Source of the DNA: Corynebacterium sp. SCR221107
Lineage (GTDB): Bacteria; Actinomycetota; Actinomycetes; Mycobacteriales; Mycobacteriaceae
Assembly: GCF_027886475.1 (NCBI RefSeq)
Contig: NZ_CP115670.1
Coordinates: forward strand, 806,001 to 870,000
Direction: 5' to 3'
Length of the DNA: 64,000 bases
The first letter of the stretch is position 1. Each line of letters opens with the position of its first letter. The notes under the pieces were generated by a model, which worked only from the letters and a program-made list of their open reading frames with translations, was not told where the DNA came from and made no database searches. Of the stretch, positions 9,928 through 19,103 are shown piece by piece. The translations under genes and the position numbers were made by a program.

Positions 9928-9977
9928 CTGCTTGCCGACGCCTACGGTCTTACCCGCCTGTGGGCGTCGGTAAGCAG
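9928..9977 (+). terminator. Hairpin built from two copies of the GCTTNCCGACG word
   Basis: GCTTGCCGACG (9930-9940) faces CGTCGGTAAGC (9965-9975). The paired arms extend to about 15 bp (CTGCTTGCCGACGCC against GGCGTCGGTAAGCAG) with a single G-T wobble and a 20-base loop. It lies 18 bases after the dehydrogenase stop. It has no U-run, so terminator function is an inference from position and structure. Confidence 0.55.
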
Positions 9978-10009
9978 GGCGTGAAAACACAACGCCGCCA
10001 TCGAACTAG

Positions 10010-10264
10010 GATGCCGGCGCCGGCTCGGGTGCCGCGTTTTCAGGCGCGCTGCAGGGATTGCTTTCCGACGCTCAACCTGCCCAGCGCGCCGGGATCTTGA
10101 GCGCCGTCTATCTTATCTCCTATAGCAGCGCCGCCCTCCCCGGCTTAGCCGCCGGCGCCATGACCCGCGTCTTTAGCCACTTGCAAGTGGCCTTGATCCC
10201 AGGGGCCGTAACCCTCATCTGCACCGTATTCGTGCTCCTGCGCCCACGCCCGGCCCGCGCCTAG
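10010..10264 (+). pseudogene. C-terminal fragment of an MFS transporter
   Basis: The frame from 10010 to the stop at 10264 reads like the last two to three membrane helices of a major facilitator protein (GAGSGAAFSGALQGLLSD, then RAGILSAVYLISYSSAALPGLAAG). An in-frame TAG at 10007 and the absence of the other nine or ten helices upstream show a truncated remnant. The only internal ATG-like start would leave about 68 residues with no MFS signature loop. A GCTTTCCGACG word is embedded at 10060-10070. It probably marks a deletion junction between the dehydrogenase and the restriction-modification remnant. Confidence 0.7.
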
Positions 10265-10390
10265 GCCAAGGCGGCCATGTCGTGTCCGACGCCACCCGCA
10301 CCCCACACCCACGAGCACGCGAACGTGTCATTGCCAGTTCGCGGCCCGAGCAGGCTGGCACCGCGCCAGTGCAGGTATCGGGGGAAAGAA

Positions 10391-10440
10391 CAACTCTAAA
10401 CAACACCAAACAACTTTGAACAACTTCAAACAACTGTGAT
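10391..10440. repeat. Five phased 10-bp repeats, consensus CAACTTTAAA
   Basis: The bases 10391-10440 divide exactly into five 10-mers: CAACTCTAAA, CAACACCAAA, CAACTTTGAA, CAACTTCAAA, CAACTGTGAT. The period equals about one helical turn, as in arrays bound by an oligomeric protein. The 17-mer AACAACTTCAAACAACT (10419-10435) is repeated exactly at 12009-12025 on the other side of the restriction-modification remnant. No gene is evident from 10265 to 10631 apart from this array. Confidence 0.8.
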
Positions 10441-10631
10441 GACCTGCGATAGGAACTCCAGAAGTGGTGACATTGAGTGGATACCTTTTGAGGTGTTTCG
10501 TATCTGGTCCCAGTTGTCGAAGTTGCTCTTTCGAGCTGAGATTTCTTGTTGCGGAGGCATTGCTTTTCGACGGCTAAGCCCAAGGGCTCTTCTGAACTCT
10601 TTGAGCATGGCTTGTAATAAACTTCCTAGCT

Positions 10632-11929
10632 ATGACCTCGCGTGTGAACCAAAGTGTTCAAAGTCATCAGCCTTCTACTCGCAGCCGTTTTGCTGCTGAG
10701 CAATTTCGGGATACCTGGAAGGGTAGGGGTTATGAGAAGGGCGACACGGCGACCTTTTGGAACCACCCTCTCAGCGACGTCGTCGGGATGGATGATGTGG
10801 TTACCAACGTCCGCTATGAGGAGCGCGCGGCCAGTGGCGGATTTATTGACGTGATGATTAGCGACGCCAAGACGATCGTCGAGCAGAAGGCTATTAACGT
10901 TGATTTAGAGAAGGCCGAAGTTCGCCAGGGTAAGCCCGTAACTCCATTCGAGCAGGCATTATCCTATGCAAACTCAATGCCCTATTCTCTCAGGCCGCGC
11001 TTCATCATCGTGTGCAACTTCCAAGAGTTTCGCATTCATGATCTTGACCATGTGCACCCCGAATCCGACTATCTGGCATTTAGTCTTGATGAGCTGCCGG
11101 ACCAATTCCACCTGTTGGACTTCCTCGTCGATCCGCAGCGGGCAAGGCACCAGCGTGAAGAGCAGGTCTCGATGGATGCTGGCCAGCTCATCGGCACGCT
11201 GTATAAGGCTTTGCGCGAGCAATATGTGGATCCAGATAGTGAAGCCAGCCAGCATTCACTCAACGTTTTGTGCGTGAGACTGGTCTTTTGCCTCTTTGCT
11301 GAGGATGCAGGGTTATTCGGCAAGGATGCCTTCTACGGCTATTTGAAGGAACTGCGTCCCAATCAGGTGCGCAGCGGTCTCATTGAGCTTTTCCGCGTTT
11401 TGGACACCCCTGTTGATCAGCGTGATCCTTATTTTGAGTGAGGAGCTTCAAGCCTTCCCCTACGTTAACGGTGGGTTGTTTCGTCAATCGGAAAAGAGCG
11501 AGGTGGAGATCCCCAACTTCACCCCGGAGATGAACTCCTTGTTGGTCGAGGAGGTCTCACGCGACACCGACTGGGCACAGATCAGCCCCACTATCTTCGG
11601 TGGCGTCTTCGAGTCGACACTCAACCCGGGAACCCGCGCTAAGGGAGGGATGCATTACACGAGCCCAGAGAACATCCACAAGGTCATCGACCCCTTGTTC
11701 CTCGACTCTTTAACGGATGAGCTCGAAAATATTGTCTGATCTCTACGACCCTGACGACACGTTCTTGTACCCCGAGCTGGCCAAAGCCCATGATGGACTT
11801 GATCGTGCAGTAGAGGCTGCCTATGGGGTTGACTTCAGCGAGCTCGATGACGACAAGCGCGAGGCAGCCATCGTGGCGCACCTGTTCCCCGCTGTACGCA
11901 GAAGCCTCGAAATGAGAGATAGCCGATGA
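10632..11929 (+). pseudogene. Broken MmeI-like (type IIL/IIG) restriction-modification gene
   Basis: Three pieces of one gene are visible. Piece one (10632-11441) encodes an N-terminal nuclease-like domain with a PD-(D/E)XK pattern, D73 followed by E84-Q-K86 (FIDVMISDAKTIVEQKA), then the helical spacer. It ends in TGA at 11439 after DPYFE. Piece two continues in another frame (from about 11440, ELQAFPYVNGGLFRQ) through the start of the methyltransferase domain and stops at 11739. Piece three (about 11717-11929, LYDPDDTFLYPELAKAHDGLDRAVE) matches the extreme C-terminal region of such enzymes. The SAM-binding and catalytic NPPY part and the target-recognition domain are missing. The gene therefore has a frameshift and a large internal deletion. 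A family member should be about 900-1000 residues. Intact members cut and methylate DNA from one chain. Confidence 0.82.
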
Positions 11930-12010
11930 ATACAGGAAATCACAGGGATGGCTTGAGCCGGCCGAGTGGTTTCGATCATTGAAAGAACGCGAAATCTGTG
12001 GAGTAAAAAA

Positions 12011-12110
12011 CAACTTCAAACAACTCAAAACAACTACCCTGAGCTGCGGAAAAGGTGCCAAATAAGGGTAATTTATCGGCAGAGTTGTGGCCGAGTTGTT
12101 TCAAACAACT
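12011..12110. repeat. Second 10-bp repeat array plus a 17-bp palindrome
   Basis: Three 10-mers, CAACTTCAAA, CAACTCAAAA and CAACTACCCT, fill 12011-12040 with the same phase and sequence as the left array at 10391. Further on, 12094-12110 is the perfect palindrome AGTTGTTTCAAACAACT, made of two facing copies of the same unit. A frame across 11935-12069 stays open (LEPAEWFRSLKEREI) but resembles nothing I know. The rest of 11930-12208 holds no recognisable gene. Confidence 0.75.
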
Positions 12111-12176
12111 AAGCAACAACAATTCGCCCGGAATAAGTGGGGTAGAGAAATGGCCTGCGGACATGTGGCCTGTGGA

Positions 12177-12187
12177 CGTCGGAAAGC
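12177..12187. repeat. Single CGTCGGAAAGC word
   Basis: One intergenic copy of the dispersed word, just outside the terminator-like hairpin of the reverse operon that ends at 12266. Confidence 0.6.
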
Positions 12188-12208
12188 AAGCAAGGGTATG
12201 AAAGGAGT

Positions 12209-12246
12209 AAACGCCGACACGAGGGCGAAGCCAAGCGTCAGCGTTT
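12209..12246 (-). terminator. Hairpin after the reverse short-chain dehydrogenase operon
   Basis: AAACGCCGAC (12209-12218) pairs with GTCAGCGTTT (12237-12246) with one mismatch. On the reverse strand it follows the stop at 12266 and is trailed by TACTCCTTTC, compatible with a terminator of the operon 12266-19051. Confidence 0.5.
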
Positions 12247-12265
12247 CTGTAGTGTGCTTGTTGGT

Positions 12266-12979
12266 TTAGATGTGGGCGGGGGAGTCGGTGCGATCGGCAA
12301 GCTCAATGCGCGGGCGCACATCGACGTTGGTGATTTGGGTGGAAGGTCCGGCGTCGACCACCATGCGCACTGCTTTGGCTACCTCCACCGGGTCGATGTA
12401 ATGCGCCGGAACATACGGCTGGCCGGTTTCAGCCATCGAACCGCGCAACATGTCCGTATCGGTGGGACCCGGGGAGACGGTAGCCACCCGGATGAGGGGT
12501 TCTTCCTTGCGCAACGCATCGGCCACCGCGCGCAGCGCGTGCTTACTGGCCGCATACACCGCATTCCCCGGGTGCGCACCCTGGCCCGCACCGGAGTTGA
12601 TAAAGATGACCTGCCCGCCCGCGCGGCGCAACGCCGGCAATAGATCCCTCGTCAATATGGCCGGTGCCACCACGTTCAGGCGCAAGTGCTCGTCCCAATC
12701 CTGCGCGCTGGCTTCGGCGATGCTTCGACGGTGGGCAATGGCCGCGGCGTGGACCAGGACATCAATGCGCTCAATGCCTGCCAGCGCCGCAGGCAGCGTC
12801 AGCGAGGTTAAGTCGTGGCCGGGGGATGCGCGCCGGGAGATCTCAATGACCTCATAATCGCGGACCAAGTCCGCGACGATCTCGCGCCCCATGCCACCCG
12901 ACGAGCCGGTGACCACGGCAATCGGACGCGGCTTGGGGTTTTGGGAGGCGCCATCAGTGGCGATTTCCGGGTGACTCAC
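12266..12979 (-). CDS. Short-chain dehydrogenase/reductase
   Basis: A 237-residue classical SDR. It has the nucleotide-binding motif TGSSGGMG near residue 20, a conserved Asn-containing VHAAAI block, a catalytic Ser in FINSGAG, and the active-site pair YAASK, followed by VSPGPTDTDML. The start is a GTG at 12979 inside the sequence AAGTGAG, overlapping the stop of the preceding gene by four bases. Translation is therefore coupled to the carboxymuconolactone-decarboxylase-like protein. It is the last gene of the reverse operon with an ABC importer. The substrate is unknown; reduction or oxidation of a compound brought in by the importer is an inference. A longer upstream start is possible but would run deep into the neighbour. 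Confidence 0.85.
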   Translation of the reverse strand: MSHPEIATDGASQNPKPRPIAVVTGSSGGMGREIVADLVRDYEVIEISRRASPGHDLTSLTLPAALAGIERIDVLVHAAAIAHRRSIAEASAQDWDEHLRLNVVAPAILTRDLLPALRRAGGQVIFINSGAGQGAHPGNAVYAASKHALRAVADALRKEEPLIRVATVSPGPTDTDMLRGSMAETGQPYVPAHYIDPVEVAKAVRMVVDAGPSTQITNVDVRPRIELADRTDSPAHI

Positions 12980-14076
12980 TTGCGGTACCTTTCCGGCAAC
13001 ACCGGCTGGCCAAGCACCAGCATCAAACGGTTTGCCCAGTTGAAGAAAGCGGCGGCGTTGATGACATCGATGGTAGCGGCAACGTCGGTACCCAAGGCGG
13101 TGAGATGGGCTGGGGAAATCTCCAGCTTCGCCAACGCCACCGCCACGTCGCGCACCGCGCTCCAACCGGGTGCGTGCAAGTCCGCATCGAGATTGGCAAG
13201 CAATGCGTCAACGTCGCGCTCATTGCCGGACAGATCCACCGCACGTGCGGCGTGCACGCTCGCACAATAAATGCAGCCGTTATAGCGGCTGGTAGCAGCG
13301 GCGGCGAACTCGCGCAGCGCTCGGTCGATCCCGCCGTCCTCATTGTTGAAGATGTCGAAATCTGTCAGAGTACGCGCCTTCAACGCCTTCGGGTCGCGGG
13401 CGAGCAACTGGAAATATGGGAACCTCGCACGCGAAGGCTCGACCAGGGCATCTAGCTGTTCAGCGGTGAGTTCCTCGGTGGGAACCGGCGCCACCCACGG
13501 AGTCCAGCCCAAAGAAAAGCGCACGAACTCCTCGGGCTCTGGATCATGCGGATCAAGTACGCGCGGGCCGGCCACCCACGTACTCGTGTCCGGGACCGGC
13601 ACATCGGCCAGGCCGTGGCTGCTGAGCCCGGTCAGCGCCTGCAAACCGGTGACCACCCGCAGCTGGAAGTTGAGGAAGGAAATTAATTGGGTGACGGTGA
13701 CGATCTCATCGTCGGAATAGTGCTGCGCGAGATGGCCGATCACCTCGCGGGAGGATCGCGCCGGGGCAAGCGTCAAGAGGCGGGCCACATCCAACCCGGC
13801 GGAAAGGCGCGGTCCCTGCTCGACCGGCTCGTCGGCGCCTAGGTCCTCGTAAAAGTCCACCGCCGAGGGGATGCGCAGCAGGCGCGCCACCTCCGCGGCG
13901 ATGGCATAGCGCTCGGGAAGGGCGCCCTCGAGCAACGCCTCGAAGCTGGCCTGGGCGTTTTCCACCGCGGCCGGGCGCAAGCGTCGGGCCTGGCGTTGCT
14001 GCGGGCCAATCCCGGAGAGAATGTCAATGATGTCAAAAGTATCAGTGGGGTAAGTAGTGGTAGTCGTGTCAGTCAT
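12976..14076 (-). CDS. Alkylhydroperoxidase/CMD-domain protein
   Basis: A 366-residue protein with two carboxymuconolactone-decarboxylase/AhpD-like halves. The C-terminal half carries the redox motif C-I-Y-C followed by ASVHAARA, the CxxC...H arrangement used by AhpD-type peroxidases. The N-terminal half includes ALPERYAIAAEVARLL. It follows the ABC transporter ATPase gene by 45 bases and overlaps the SDR start. I recall genes of this type (named after Avi_7169/Avi_7170) recurring beside an ABC importer of the KPN_01854 group together with a flavin monooxygenase. The monooxygenase is not present in this window. It may detoxify or transform the imported ligand; the actual reaction is unknown. 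Confidence 0.78.
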   Translation of the reverse strand: MTDTTTTTYPTDTFDIIDILSGIGPQQRQARRLRPAAVENAQASFEALLEGALPERYAIAAEVARLLRIPSAVDFYEDLGADEPVEQGPRLSAGLDVARLLTLAPARSSREVIGHLAQHYSDDEIVTVTQLISFLNFQLRVVTGLQALTGLSSHGLADVPVPDTSTWVAGPRVLDPHDPEPEEFVRFSLGWTPWVAPVPTEELTAEQLDALVEPSRARFPYFQLLARDPKALKARTLTDFDIFNNEDGGIDRALREFAAAATSRYNGCIYCASVHAARAVDLSGNERDVDALLANLDADLHAPGWSAVRDVAVALAKLEISPAHLTALGTDVAATIDVINAAAFFNWANRLMLVLGQPVLPERYRK

Positions 14077-14121
14077 AGAAGCATCGTCCTTGCGTTCGTA
14101 CTGTTCTGTGTGTGCTTCGTC

Positions 14122-15705
14122 TTACAAGCCAACGTTGAGCGAGCCGTCCAAGAACTTTCGTCCCGGGATGGCGCTGAGCAGTTGCTTGGTGAAGTCGGTC
14201 TGCGGGTTGTTGAAGACCTCTTCTGTGGTACCCAACTCCACCTGTTTTCCGTGGCTCATCACCGAGACGGTATCGGAGATCTGACCCACCACCGCCAAGT
14301 CGTGGGAGATGAACACATAGGTCAGGCCTAGCTCGTCTTGCAGCTTGGCCAAGAGTTTGAGGATCTGCGACTGCACGGTCACATCCAGCGCACTGACGGC
14401 CTCATCCAAGACCACGAGCTCAGGCTCGATGATCAGCGCGCGGGCGATGGCCACGCGCTGGCGCTGACCACCGGAAAGCTCCGCGGGCTTGCGACTAGCC
14501 AGCGCAGGGTCCAAAGACACGAGCTCCAGGTATTCCTCCACCTTCTTGACGGCCTGGGACTTGGAGGCGAGCTTGAAGTTGGTCAGCGGCTCGGCGATCG
14601 TGGCGCCGATGGTTCGGCGCGGATCCAAAGAGGAGTAGGGGTTTTGGTACACCAGCTGGATCTTGCGGTGCAGCTCGCGCTTGCCCGCCTCGACCCTGGT
14701 GCCATCGAGCAGGATCGAACCCGAGGTGGGCTTGCTGAAACCTGCGATGGCGCGCCCGGTGGTGGTCTTACCCGAGCCGGACTCGCCGACGATGGCATGA
14801 GTCGTGCCGCGCGCCACGGTAAAGGAGACGTTGTCGACCGCCGTGAAATCGCCGAAGACCTGTGACAGCTCGGTGACCTCGAGGAGGGTGGGGGAACCTG
14901 CCCGCTTGGGTCGCAAAGACACCTCGGCGGTTGCCAGAGACGGGGCATCGGCAAGCAAACGCAAAGTGTAGGCGTCCTTAGGCTCGTTGAGCACCTGGGC
15001 GGCAATGCCGGACTCGCGAACCTGCCCGTGCTGCATCACCACCAGGTGATCGGCGCGGTCGCCGGCCACGGCCAAATCGTGGGTGATCAGCAAGACACCG
15101 ATGTTGAGCTGCGCACGCATCTCATCGATGAGATCGAGGATCACCTTTTGCACGGTCACGTCCAGCGCGCTGGTGGGCTCATCGGCGATGATGTAATCCG
15201 GTTCCAGGGCAAGGGCCGCGGCGATCAGCGCGCGCTGCTTCATACCGCCGGAAAGCTCGTGCGGGTATTGATTGTAGCGGCGCTCCGGGTCGTCGATGCC
15301 GACCTTCTCCAGCCACTGCAACACGGTGCGCTTGCGCTCCTCCGGGGTGCCCACCTTGTGAATCGCCAAGCCCTCGCCCACGGACTGCCCGATGGTCTTG
15401 ACCGGGTTGAGCGAGTTGTTGGGATCCTGCGGAACTAGGCCGATACGGCGCCCGCGGATGCTGTGCCAGGAGTTCGTGGTCGTCAGCTCTTGGCCGTCGA
15501 GGGAAATGGAACCCGCGGTGACCTGTGCGTTATTAGCCAGCAGGCCGATGATGGCCTGTGCGGTGGTGGACTTACCCGAGCCGGATTCGCCCACGATCGC
15601 GGTGATCTTTCCCGGTTCAACCTCCACGCTGACGTCTTGGACCGCCTGAACCACTCCGCGGCCAGTGGCGTAGGTGACCGCGAGGTTAGTGACTATAAGG
15701 CTCAT
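14122..15705 (-). CDS. Double ATPase of a peptide/nickel-type ABC importer (DppD-DppF fusion)
   Basis: A 527-residue protein holding two complete ABC ATPase domains in one chain. Domain one has Walker A GESGSGKST, signature LSGGMKQR and Walker [14 protein letters not shown]. Domain two has GESGSGKTT, LSGGQRQR and LVVLDEAVSALD. It energises the two permeases upstream. An upstream in-frame start exists, but the ATG at 15705 has a GGAGAACC ribosome site and overlaps the end of the permease gene by four bases. The same layout in E. coli GsiA and YejF serves glutathione or microcin import. The ligand here is not known. Confidence 0.92.
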   Translation of the reverse strand: MSLIVTNLAVTYATGRGVVQAVQDVSVEVEPGKITAIVGESGSGKSTTAQAIIGLLANNAQVTAGSISLDGQELTTTNSWHSIRGRRIGLVPQDPNNSLNPVKTIGQSVGEGLAIHKVGTPEERKRTVLQWLEKVGIDDPERRYNQYPHELSGGMKQRALIAAALALEPDYIIADEPTSALDVTVQKVILDLIDEMRAQLNIGVLLITHDLAVAGDRADHLVVMQHGQVRESGIAAQVLNEPKDAYTLRLLADAPSLATAEVSLRPKRAGSPTLLEVTELSQVFGDFTAVDNVSFTVARGTTHAIVGESGSGKTTTGRAIAGFSKPTSGSILLDGTRVEAGKRELHRKIQLVYQNPYSSLDPRRTIGATIAEPLTNFKLASKSQAVKKVEEYLELVSLDPALASRKPAELSGGQRQRVAIARALIIEPELVVLDEAVSALDVTVQSQILKLLAKLQDELGLTYVFISHDLAVVGQISDTVSVMSHGKQVELGTTEEVFNNPQTDFTKQLLSAIPGRKFLDGSLNVGL

Positions 15706-16496
15706 CGGTTCTCCTTCGTTACGATGCGGCTGAGGTAGTTGGTGGACATCACCACGGCGATGATGACCACACCGGGCAGGACGGTCAACCACCAGCTGGT
15801 GGCGATGTAGTCGCGGGAGTCGGCGATGATCAGACCCCACTCCGGGATGGGCGGCGGGGCGCCGTAGCCCAAGAAGCCGAGCACGGATAACTGCAAGATC
15901 GCGGAGCCGAACTGGACGGCGGCCAGCGCCAGTACCGGGGCCAAGGAGTTAGGCAGGATGTGGCGCAGCAACACCTGCAGCTTGGTGGCACCGCTGCCAT
16001 AGGCGGCCTCGACGAACTCGAGTGCCTGCACTTTCAGTACCTCGGAGCGCGCCAGCCTGGCGAAGGTAGCCACCGAGGTAACACCGACGGCGATGGCGGC
16101 GTTGAGGGTACCGTAGCCGAGCAGGATAATCACCGAAAGCGCAAGCAGCAGGGAGGGGATCGACAGCAGCACATCCACGATGCGCATGACGACGGCGTCC
16201 ACGATGCCGCGGCTGGCACCGGCAATAAGGCCGATGAGCGTGCCAGCGATCAGACCGACGAGCACCGCGATCAGCGCACCGAGCAGGGTTTGGCGGGTGC
16301 CGTAGACCACGCGGGTATACAGATCCCGGCCCACGGAATCGGTGCCGAACCAGTTGTTCAGGCTCGGCGGCAGCAGACCCTCGGCTTGGCCGGAGTAGGG
16401 GTTGCCGTAGGTAAACAGCCCCGGGAACAGCGCGGCGACAACCGCCACGATGAGCACGGCCGCGGCGAGGATGGTGGCGGGGGATTTCCTATTCAT
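15702..16496 (-). CDS. ABC importer permease, DppC-like
   Basis: A 264-residue inner-membrane permease of the peptide/nickel family. It has an N-terminal helix (ILAAAVLIVAVVAALFPGLF), the short DppC-type motif FGTDSVGRDLYTRVVYG, and about five further helices. The cytoplasmic EAA loop reads EFVEAAYGSGATKLQVLLRHILPN. It forms the translocation channel with the DppB-like subunit encoded three bases upstream. Its stop overlaps the ATPase start. Confidence 0.92.
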   Translation of the reverse strand: MNRKSPATILAAAVLIVAVVAALFPGLFTYGNPYSGQAEGLLPPSLNNWFGTDSVGRDLYTRVVYGTRQTLLGALIAVLVGLIAGTLIGLIAGASRGIVDAVVMRIVDVLLSIPSLLLALSVIILLGYGTLNAAIAVGVTSVATFARLARSEVLKVQALEFVEAAYGSGATKLQVLLRHILPNSLAPVLALAAVQFGSAILQLSVLGFLGYGAPPPIPEWGLIIADSRDYIATSWWLTVLPGVVIIAVVMSTNYLSRIVTKENR

Positions 16497-16499
16497 GAG

Positions 16500-17429
16500 T
16501 TATGCCTTCCTGCGTAGGCGCGGATCGATGGCGGGGTAGAGCAGATCCACCAGCAAGTTGATGAGGACATAGGTGGTCGCGGCGATGAGAACCACGGCGA
16601 GCAACACCGGGGTGTCGCGGTTGGCTACCGCCGCTACCGTCAGGTTGCCGATGCCTTGGCGGCCGAACACGGCCTCGGTGACCACGGCGCCGCCGACGAG
16701 CTCGCCGAATAAGATGCCCGCGATGGTGATCGTCGGAAGCAAGGCGTTGCGCAACACATTGCGGAAGAACACCCACGATTCGCCAGCGCCCCGGGCACGC
16801 ACGACCGTCACGAACGGGGCCTTTTCTACCTCCTCTACCTGTCGCAACAACACCTGGGCCAAGGGGGCGGCGATCGGAACAGACAAGGTCAGGGCGGGCA
16901 GGATAAGCGACTGCAGGCTCGAGGCGCCGATGACCGGAACCAACCCCCACTTGAAGGAGACGAGCTGGATCAAGATGATGCCCAGCCAAAAGCTCGGCAG
17001 GGAGACCAGGAAAGCGGGTAGGGAATGGAAGAAACCGCGCACCCTGCTCGAGGTAGCGGCGGCCACCGCAATGAGCAGCGCCCAGATAACAGCGAGGATA
17101 AAGGCGGTCAACGCCAGCGCCAAGGTGGAGGGAAACGCCCCTGCGATCAGCGCCGACACCGCGGTTCCCGTCTGGGTGGAGTAGCCGAAAGAACCGGTCA
17201 CGAAGCCCCATAGCGAGGCAAAGTACTGCGCAAGAAGCGGGCGATCTGCACCGGTTTGCTCGCGGATTTCCTCGACTTGTTCCGGGGAAAGCCCCAGCTC
17301 GGGGCTGGCGTAGCGGGCTGCCACGGCATCAGAGGGAAGCGCGTGCAGCAGCAAGAAGGCCACGGTATAGGTGACCAAGAGTACCAGCACTGCCTGGCCT
17401 ATGCGGGAGAGAATCTGGTTGCGGGTCAT
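16500..17429 (-). CDS. ABC importer permease, DppB-like
   Basis: A 309-residue permease with the DppB pattern: an N-terminal helix, a periplasmic region with ASPELGLSPEQVEEIREQTGADRP, five more helices, and the EAA loop (FVTVVRARGAGESWVFFRNVLRNALLP). The ATG at 17429 overlaps the stop of the binding-protein gene by one base (TAATG) and has GGAGGAGAAG ahead of it, so translation is probably coupled. Confidence 0.92.
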   Translation of the reverse strand: MTRNQILSRIGQAVLVLLVTYTVAFLLLHALPSDAVAARYASPELGLSPEQVEEIREQTGADRPLLAQYFASLWGFVTGSFGYSTQTGTAVSALIAGAFPSTLALALTAFILAVIWALLIAVAAATSSRVRGFFHSLPAFLVSLPSFWLGIILIQLVSFKWGLVPVIGASSLQSLILPALTLSVPIAAPLAQVLLRQVEEVEKAPFVTVVRARGAGESWVFFRNVLRNALLPTITIAGILFGELVGGAVVTEAVFGRQGIGNLTVAAVANRDTPVLLAVVLIAATTYVLINLLVDLLYPAIDPRLRRKA

Positions 17430-19051
17430 TACTTCTCCTCCAATGACGTGTTGTAGAACCAAGGACGACCAATGGACTCGGTTTCGAAGCCGTGGACATA
17501 CGGCTGCAGGCCGTAGACCTGTGGTTCCTCAAATAGAGGGAGCACGTAGGCCTGCTCGGTGAGGTAGGCCTGCACGTCCGCGACCGCCTTGAGCCGCGCC
17601 TCCTGGCTGGGGGAGGAAGCAACAGTGTTCAACAGCGCCTCCAGCTTGGTGTCGAAAGGCTGCCCGGTCTCCGGGTCGGTATTACGCAGCGCGTTGCGGT
17701 TGTCCACGGCGAACTTGGACTTGATCACATCCAGGTCGGCGCGTCCCACCATCGAGTGGCGGATCTGGACCTTGTTAAGATCCGCGGAATCCGCAGTCTG
17801 GGTGGCTTGGTCGCCGGGGTTGAGCGTGATCTCCACGCCGATGCGCGCGAGCTGCTCCTGGATCTTGGTGATGACCTCCCGCGATCGAGGCTGCGGAAGT
17901 GCCTCGTTCACATTAAGGCTTAGGCGCTGACCGTCCTTGATGCGGATGCCGTCGGCGCCGCGCTCGGTCCAGCCTGCCTCGTCGAGCAATGAGGAGGAAA
18001 GCTCCTGGTCGTAGGTGTAGGCATCGCCCTGATCGACATAGCCCAAGGCCGTCGATGCGAGGATCGAGGTGGCTAGCGGATAAGAGTCGGAGAACAGGGT
18101 TCGGATGATCTCCTCGCGGTCGATGCCGTGGATAAGTGCCTGGCGCACGCGGATGTCCTGAAGAAGTGGGTGTCCGAAGCGGAAGGAGAGGTGGTTGTTG
18201 ACACCGTTGGTGGGAGCCGAGGCCACGGTGAGGCCTTGGTCGGTGAGGTGTCGCTCTACTGGTGCCTCGATCTGGCGGGCGATGTCAGCCTGACCTGCCA
18301 CCAGCCCGCCGACGCGCACTGATTCTTCCTGGGCGAGGATATAGCGCACGCCGTCGAGGTAGGCGCGGCCTTGGTGCTCCAGTGAGGGCGGGGCCCAGTC
18401 ATAATCCTCGCGGGCCTTGATGAGAAGCTCGGTGCCGAGCTTTTCCTCGGCAATGACGAACGGGCCCGACCCGATAATCTGGGTGGCCTTGCCGGGCGCG
18501 AAGCCCTCGTTGCTGAGGCCTAAGGTGGCGTCGGAAAGCAAACCAGCATTGTAGGAGCTGGTTGCCTGCGCGAAGCCGGGGCTGGGGGCGGTGAAATGGA
18601 AGCGGACAGTGTCCTCGTCGACGACCTCGCCAAAGTCGTAGTTGTTAATCTGCTCGCTTACCGTCAACGTGCGTGACTTGTCGCCTTTGCCGTACAGATC
18701 GAAGTTCTTCACCACGTTTTCTGCAGTCAGGGGGGTGCCGTCGGAATAGGTGACGTCCGTGCGGATGTCGAAGGTGTACTCGGTGGCATCGGCGTTGATT
18801 TCCGGGAGCGCGGTGGCGATCCACGGCTGAAGCTCCAGCGTTTCCGGATCCTGGTACAGGAGGCGGTCGGTGATCTGGTTGACCACGCCTCCGTTGGGAT
18901 AATAGCCCGCCGCAGGCGGATATAAGGAGGTAAAGGTGTTCGGCTGAAGGTAAACCAGCGTGTTATCGGCCTCGGCGGGTTGGGCACTTGCGCTGCAACC
19001 GGCTAGCAGCCCAGCTGTTGCCAGGATGCCGATGATGGGCATGAGCTTCAT
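17429..19051 (-). CDS. Solute-binding lipoprotein of family 5 (peptide/nickel-type importer)
   Basis: A 540-residue extracellular binding protein. The signal peptide ends in the lipobox LLAGC, so Cys19 should be lipidated and the protein anchored to the membrane. Family-5 motifs include NGGVVNQITDRLLYQDPETLELQPWIA and LIHGIDREEIIRTLFSD. It heads the operon and delivers the ligand to the two permeases and double ATPase. Ligand class is uncertain, because family 5 binds peptides, nickel, opines and glutathione. By my recollection it resembles the KPN_01854 subgroup, found beside redox genes as here. A CGTCGGAAAGC word is embedded at 18529-18539. Confidence 0.9.
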   Translation of the reverse strand: MKLMPIIGILATAGLLAGCSASAQPAEADNTLVYLQPNTFTSLYPPAAGYYPNGGVVNQITDRLLYQDPETLELQPWIATALPEINADATEYTFDIRTDVTYSDGTPLTAENVVKNFDLYGKGDKSRTLTVSEQINNYDFGEVVDEDTVRFHFTAPSPGFAQATSSYNAGLLSDATLGLSNEGFAPGKATQIIGSGPFVIAEEKLGTELLIKAREDYDWAPPSLEHQGRAYLDGVRYILAQEESVRVGGLVAGQADIARQIEAPVERHLTDQGLTVASAPTNGVNNHLSFRFGHPLLQDIRVRQALIHGIDREEIIRTLFSDSYPLATSILASTALGYVDQGDAYTYDQELSSSLLDEAGWTERGADGIRIKDGQRLSLNVNEALPQPRSREVITKIQEQLARIGVEITLNPGDQATQTADSADLNKVQIRHSMVGRADLDVIKSKFAVDNRNALRNTDPETGQPFDTKLEALLNTVASSPSQEARLKAVADVQAYLTEQAYVLPLFEEPQVYGLQPYVHGFETESIGRPWFYNTSLEEK

Positions 19052-19103
19052 AGGGGATTCCTTCTAATACAGAATAAAGGCAGCATTGTTAAATAACTGT
19101 GGA

